Positions 60,980 to 64,000 of a stretch of 64,000 nt of DNA are shown in pieces (position 1 is the stretch's first letter; each line of letters opens with the position of its first letter). A model generated the notes under the pieces. That model did not search any database. It saw only the letters and a program-made list of their open reading frames with translations, and was not told where the DNA came from. The DNA is from Drosophila pseudoobscura (lineage: Eukaryota; Arthropoda; Insecta; Diptera; Drosophilidae), in the NCBI RefSeq assembly GCF_009870125.1, contig NC_046679.1:62001-126000 (forward strand), given 5' to 3'. Position numbers and translations under genes: made by a program.

Positions 60980-63950
60980 TAATTCCCCTTTAATCAAAAT
61001 CGCTTTCTGGAATGCTGCTGGGCTTCCAAACAAACTCCCTGAACTTAACGCTTTTTTGGCAGGCAACAGTATTGACATCCTACTGATATCGGAATCGCAT
61101 CTAAAAGAAGACACCAACCTAGTGATAGACGGCTACCACGTCTACATGGCAAACCACCCGTCGAACCGGAGCAGAGGCGGAGCTGCGGTAATCATCAAGT
61201 GCAACATCCCGCACATTTCCCTCGCACCAACAAGAGAGGACTCCATCCAAATGTGCAATACAGCTGTAACAATAAAAAACCATCAAACAATAAACATTGG
61301 TGCGATCTATTGCCCACCTGCACACGAATGGACTGATACACAATTTAAACAGGTATTCGACTCTCTGGGTAGCAGATTTATTGTAGCTGGGGATTGGAAC
61401 GCCAAAAGTCAGTGGTGGGGCAATGCAAGATCCTGTAGAAGAGGGGCTGCACTTTTGAAATGCATCCAGGAAAACGACCAAAGCATACTGGCCACTGGAT
61501 CCCCCACCCATTTCCCTTCAAATCGACGACATATGCCGTCTGCCATAGACTTTGCGGTTTATAAGGGTATCAGACACAGTTTAATTCACATCGAAACATC
61601 ATATGATTTAGGTTCAGATCACAACATGCAAATCATTAGACTCCTCCTGAGACCTGAATATGGAAAAAAGAAGATACTATTACCAAAAAATGCAAATATC
61701 AGAAGATTTCAGGCTCACCTTGAACAGCGAATCCATCTGGAGACTGAACTCCACAACGGCGACGACATAGATGATGCAGTGGCTATCCTTGAAAAGAACA
61801 TCTACATTGCAGCTGAACTGGCCTCGCAAGCCTCAAGTAACCAGCACACAGTGTACGGACCGCAAAACCTTCATCTTGACTCGCAAACGCTGAAAGCGAT
61901 CAAGATCAAAAGAATACTCTGTAAAATCAACCAAAGAGATAGGTGCTCCAACCCCCTCATTGCACGCACTATCAATCAGCTGACTAACAGAATACGTAAA
62001 CGGATCAAGCTGCAAAAAGACAAACAAATGAACAGACTGTTACACGACATCGACCCAACTGATAGGTACAGTATGCAGAAACTATGGCGGCTCACCAATA
62101 CAATCAAGAGACAGCCCATTCCAAATCTGCCAGTCAGGAGGCACGTGGCGGAAGGGCAGCAAGCTCCTGCTGATCCTTGGTGCAAAACTACGGAGGAAAA
62201 AGCTGAGGCCTTTGCGCAGCACCTGGAAGCACGTTTCACGCCAAAGATCACGGCAGCCCTAGAAGACAGAGAAGAAATTAACGCAGTATTGCAAGAAAAC
62301 GGTCCAGCTGCTCAAATAATCAGACCTGTGACCATCCAGGAACTCAAATCGGAAATCAAGAAGCTCAAGACGAAAAAGGCACCCGGTTTCGACAGCATCG
62401 ACAATCGCGTCATTAAATCTCTGCCAACATCCGCCATCGAGTATCTGCTGTTGATATGCAACTCGGCTCTGCAGTTCGGCCACTTCCCAAAGTCCTGGAA
62501 ATGCGCAAAAATTTCAATGTTAAGGAAGCCAGGAAAGCCGAGTGATAGGCTTGAGTCCTACAGACCCATCAGCCTACTTACAGGCTTCTCCAAAATCCTC
62601 GAACGCGTCATCCTCAAGCGACTCTTTGAAGAAGAAAGCTTTGCCATGGCTATTCCAAACCATCAATTTGGCTTCAGAACTCAGCACTCAGCGGAACAGC
62701 AAATCGGACGAGTCACGCAATTTATCCTCAGATCCTACGAAGCGCAGCGGCACTGCAGTGCCGTGTACATGGATATCCAGGAAGCTTTTGATAGAGTCTG
62801 GCATCAGGGTCTTCTCTGCAAAGTAAAAACGATAATACCTGACAATTTATACATTCTACTCACCAGCTATCTCTCAGACAGAAGCTTCAAAGTCGTCTGC
62901 TGTAATAACATCACCTCAAGCCTAAAGCACATAACCGCTGGAGTGCCGCAAGGAAGCGTACTTGGCCCAGTGCTCTACAATCTTTACACTGCCGACATGC
63001 CGCAGCCACCAAGACACGCAAATGCAACCCAAATGCTTGCAACGTACGCTGATGACGCAGTATACCTCGTATCTGCCCTGTGTCCAAAACAAGCCAACGA
63101 AAATATGGAGCGGCTCCTGGCTGATGCATTATCATGGTCTAAGAAATGGGGAATAACCATCAGTCTTGCAAAAACTGCTCATGTCCTACACACTCTCTCA
63201 CCTGCGCAGCAACACACTCCAGCTCCAAGGTTAGCCGGGCAACTCCTGGCCAAAAAATCCGTCATGCCATACCTGGGAATACAAATGGATACGAAGCTCA
63301 ATTTTAATAAACATGTAGCGGCTGTTGTCACTAAAACAAGGGCCCGGATCAAAAATATCGACTGGATCATCGGCAGAAACAGCAAACTCCCTCTACCTCC
63401 AAAGGTCCTCCTTTATAAGCAGCTGATTGCTCCAATATGGCAGTATGCTATGCCAGTCTGGGGGCCACTGACTTCAAGCATGCAAATGGCCAAGCTCCAG
63501 ACGATCCAAAACAAAGCTCTCAGAGCAATGACGAATGCTCCCTGGTATGTGAGCAACAACGCACTGCATGCGGATCTTCAAGTAGCAACTGTGGAAGAAG
63601 TTTACAACAGACTCTGCAGGAACTACTACACTCGGCTAATGCAGCACACAAATTTACTTGCCTGTGAGATTGCAACGCACCCATACATTCCAAGAAGGCT
63701 GGCCAGGCCAAGGTATGCCGCAATGATAGAAGAACACAATCCAAGCAGCAACAGAAGCCTGACAGCCATCCAAACAATATTGCTCCAAGTCAGACGCGAG
63801 AACTGGCTGCGCAATCCATTTTCAACACACAACATGGAAGTCAGCCGCAGCAGCGCAAACGCAGCTGCTACGCCGGCAAATGACGGCCCCAGCAGAGAAT
63901 CAGATGATGGACGGCGGCAGCTCCAGAATCCAGATGATGGCGGCGGCTGA
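60960..63950 (+). CDS. R2 ORF2 endonuclease / reverse transcriptase (996 aa)
   Basis: Intact pol. Endonuclease with SESH (Glu about residue 45), GDWNAK, and a SDHN motif where GP has SDHL. RT with KPGKPSDRLESYRPISLL, motif A YMDIQEAFDRVW, PQGSVLGP, YADD at 63045-63056 (about residue 696), WGITISLAKT and YLGIQMDTKLNF. Thumb region (LLYKQLIAPIWQY) and a shorter C-terminal tail than GP; no RNase H. Two in-frame ATGs compete: 60960, or 60972, which overlaps the gag stop exactly as in GP. Probably functional and another possible RT donor for GO and GP6 (inference). Confidence 0.93.
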   Translation: MRPQMLSNSPLIKIAFWNAAGLPNKLPELNAFLAGNSIDILLISESHLKEDTNLVIDGYHVYMANHPSNRSRGGAAVIIKCNIPHISLAPTREDSIQMCNTAVTIKNHQTINIGAIYCPPAHEWTDTQFKQVFDSLGSRFIVAGDWNAKSQWWGNARSCRRGAALLKCIQENDQSILATGSPTHFPSNRRHMPSAIDFAVYKGIRHSLIHIETSYDLGSDHNMQIIRLLLRPEYGKKKILLPKNANIRRFQAHLEQRIHLETELHNGDDIDDAVAILEKNIYIAAELASQASSNQHTVYGPQNLHLDSQTLKAIKIKRILCKINQRDRCSNPLIARTINQLTNRIRKRIKLQKDKQMNRLLHDIDPTDRYSMQKLWRLTNTIKRQPIPNLPVRRHVAEGQQAPADPWCKTTEEKAEAFAQHLEARFTPKITAALEDREEINAVLQENGPAAQIIRPVTIQELKSEIKKLKTKKAPGFDSIDNRVIKSLPTSAIEYLLLICNSALQFGHFPKSWKCAKISMLRKPGKPSDRLESYRPISLLTGFSKILERVILKRLFEEESFAMAIPNHQFGFRTQHSAEQQIGRVTQFILRSYEAQRHCSAVYMDIQEAFDRVWHQGLLCKVKTIIPDNLYILLTSYLSDRSFKVVCCNNITSSLKHITAGVPQGSVLGPVLYNLYTADMPQPPRHANATQMLATYADDAVYLVSALCPKQANENMERLLADALSWSKKWGITISLAKTAHVLHTLSPAQQHTPAPRLAGQLLAKKSVMPYLGIQMDTKLNFNKHVAAVVTKTRARIKNIDWIIGRNSKLPLPPKVLLYKQLIAPIWQYAMPVWGPLTSSMQMAKLQTIQNKALRAMTNAPWYVSNNALHADLQVATVEEVYNRLCRNYYTRLMQHTNLLACEIATHPYIPRRLARPRYAAMIEEHNPSSNRSLTAIQTILLQVRRENWLRNPFSTHNMEVSRSSANAAATPANDGPSRESDDGRRQLQNPDDGGG

Positions 63951-64000
63951 AAAGAAACTAAAACCCCTTTTATTCTTCCACAGATACGAATACACTCACC
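63951..64000 (+). other. Start of R2 3' UTR (repeat of 58382-58421)
   Basis: aaaccccttttattcttcc and the following 21 nt repeat 58382-58421 exactly. The rest lies outside the window. Confidence 0.75.

Larger units (their letters stand above)
58951..64000 (+). mobile_element. R2: third-family gag-pol element, 3' UTR cut by window end
   Basis: A compact element with about 105 nt of leader including tags, gag (59057-60979) and pol (60960/60972-63950). Its 3' UTR begins 13 nt after the pol stop and matches R1. Both ORFs are intact. Jockey/TART-like but well diverged from GP in protein and almost unrelated in UTR sequence, so a separate lineage. Confidence 0.88.

Noticed and set aside
58382..64000. 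40-nt repeat at 58382 and 63961 as a target-site duplication around R2
   Set aside because: Too long for a non-LTR duplication, and R1 continues into a 3'-end module and tags leading into R2. Shared family 3' UTR explains it better.

Overview
The window is a head-to-tail array of non-LTR retrotransposons with almost no ordinary host sequence. It looks like a Drosophila-type retrotransposon telomere. The evidence is: jockey/TART-like Gag proteins with three zinc knuckles; pol ORFs with an APE-type endonuclease and a YADD reverse transcriptase; gag-only elements with long 3' UTRs like HeT-A; oligo(A) junctions onto 5'-truncated neighbours; and every element on the + strand. I cannot fix the species (a virilis-group-like Drosophila is a guess). 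From the known polarity of these arrays (3' end joined to the chromosome), the left side should be telomere-distal and the right side proximal and older.

Layout. 1-30700: gag-only family, here called GO (HeT-A-like), with the 3' end of one unit (GO0) and six complete units (GO1-GO6) of about 4.8-5.1 kb. Each has one gag ORF (771-828 aa) and a 2.2-2.4 kb 3' UTR. 30701-58384: gag+pol family, here called GP (TART-like). GP2 and GP3 are full length; GP1, GP4, GP5 and GP7 are 5'-truncated pol/3' UTR copies; GP6 keeps gag but has lost all of ORF2. 58385-64000: third, more divergent gag+pol family, here called R. R1 is a copy reduced to its 3' UTR; R2 has intact gag and pol and runs off the right edge.

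How they work together. GO units and GP6 encode no reverse transcriptase, so they must be copied in trans, plausibly by GP or R polymerase (inference). The Gags share a core (PRE_C2HC-like region, three zinc knuckles, C-terminal coiled coil), which would allow co-packaging or co-targeting. GP and R share a 3'-terminal plan: AATAAA, then a roughly 75-nt stem-loop, then a short stretch ending in acacatc plus the A tail. Both start pol on an AUG that overlaps the gag stop by exactly 8 nt.

Most unusual points: GP6, a pol-less gag element caught inside its parent family's array; the 3' stem-loop that would shorten the distance from poly(A) signal to cleavage site; serial 5' tags before R2 and variable tag-like minisatellites between GO units; a hairpin whose loop is inverted between GO copies; mosaic GO gags; a 4,959-bp near-perfect tandem; and an AUG at the 3' end of GP6 that opens a pol fusion ORF into GP7. 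Element boundaries in the A-rich junctions are accurate to about 5-50 nt.
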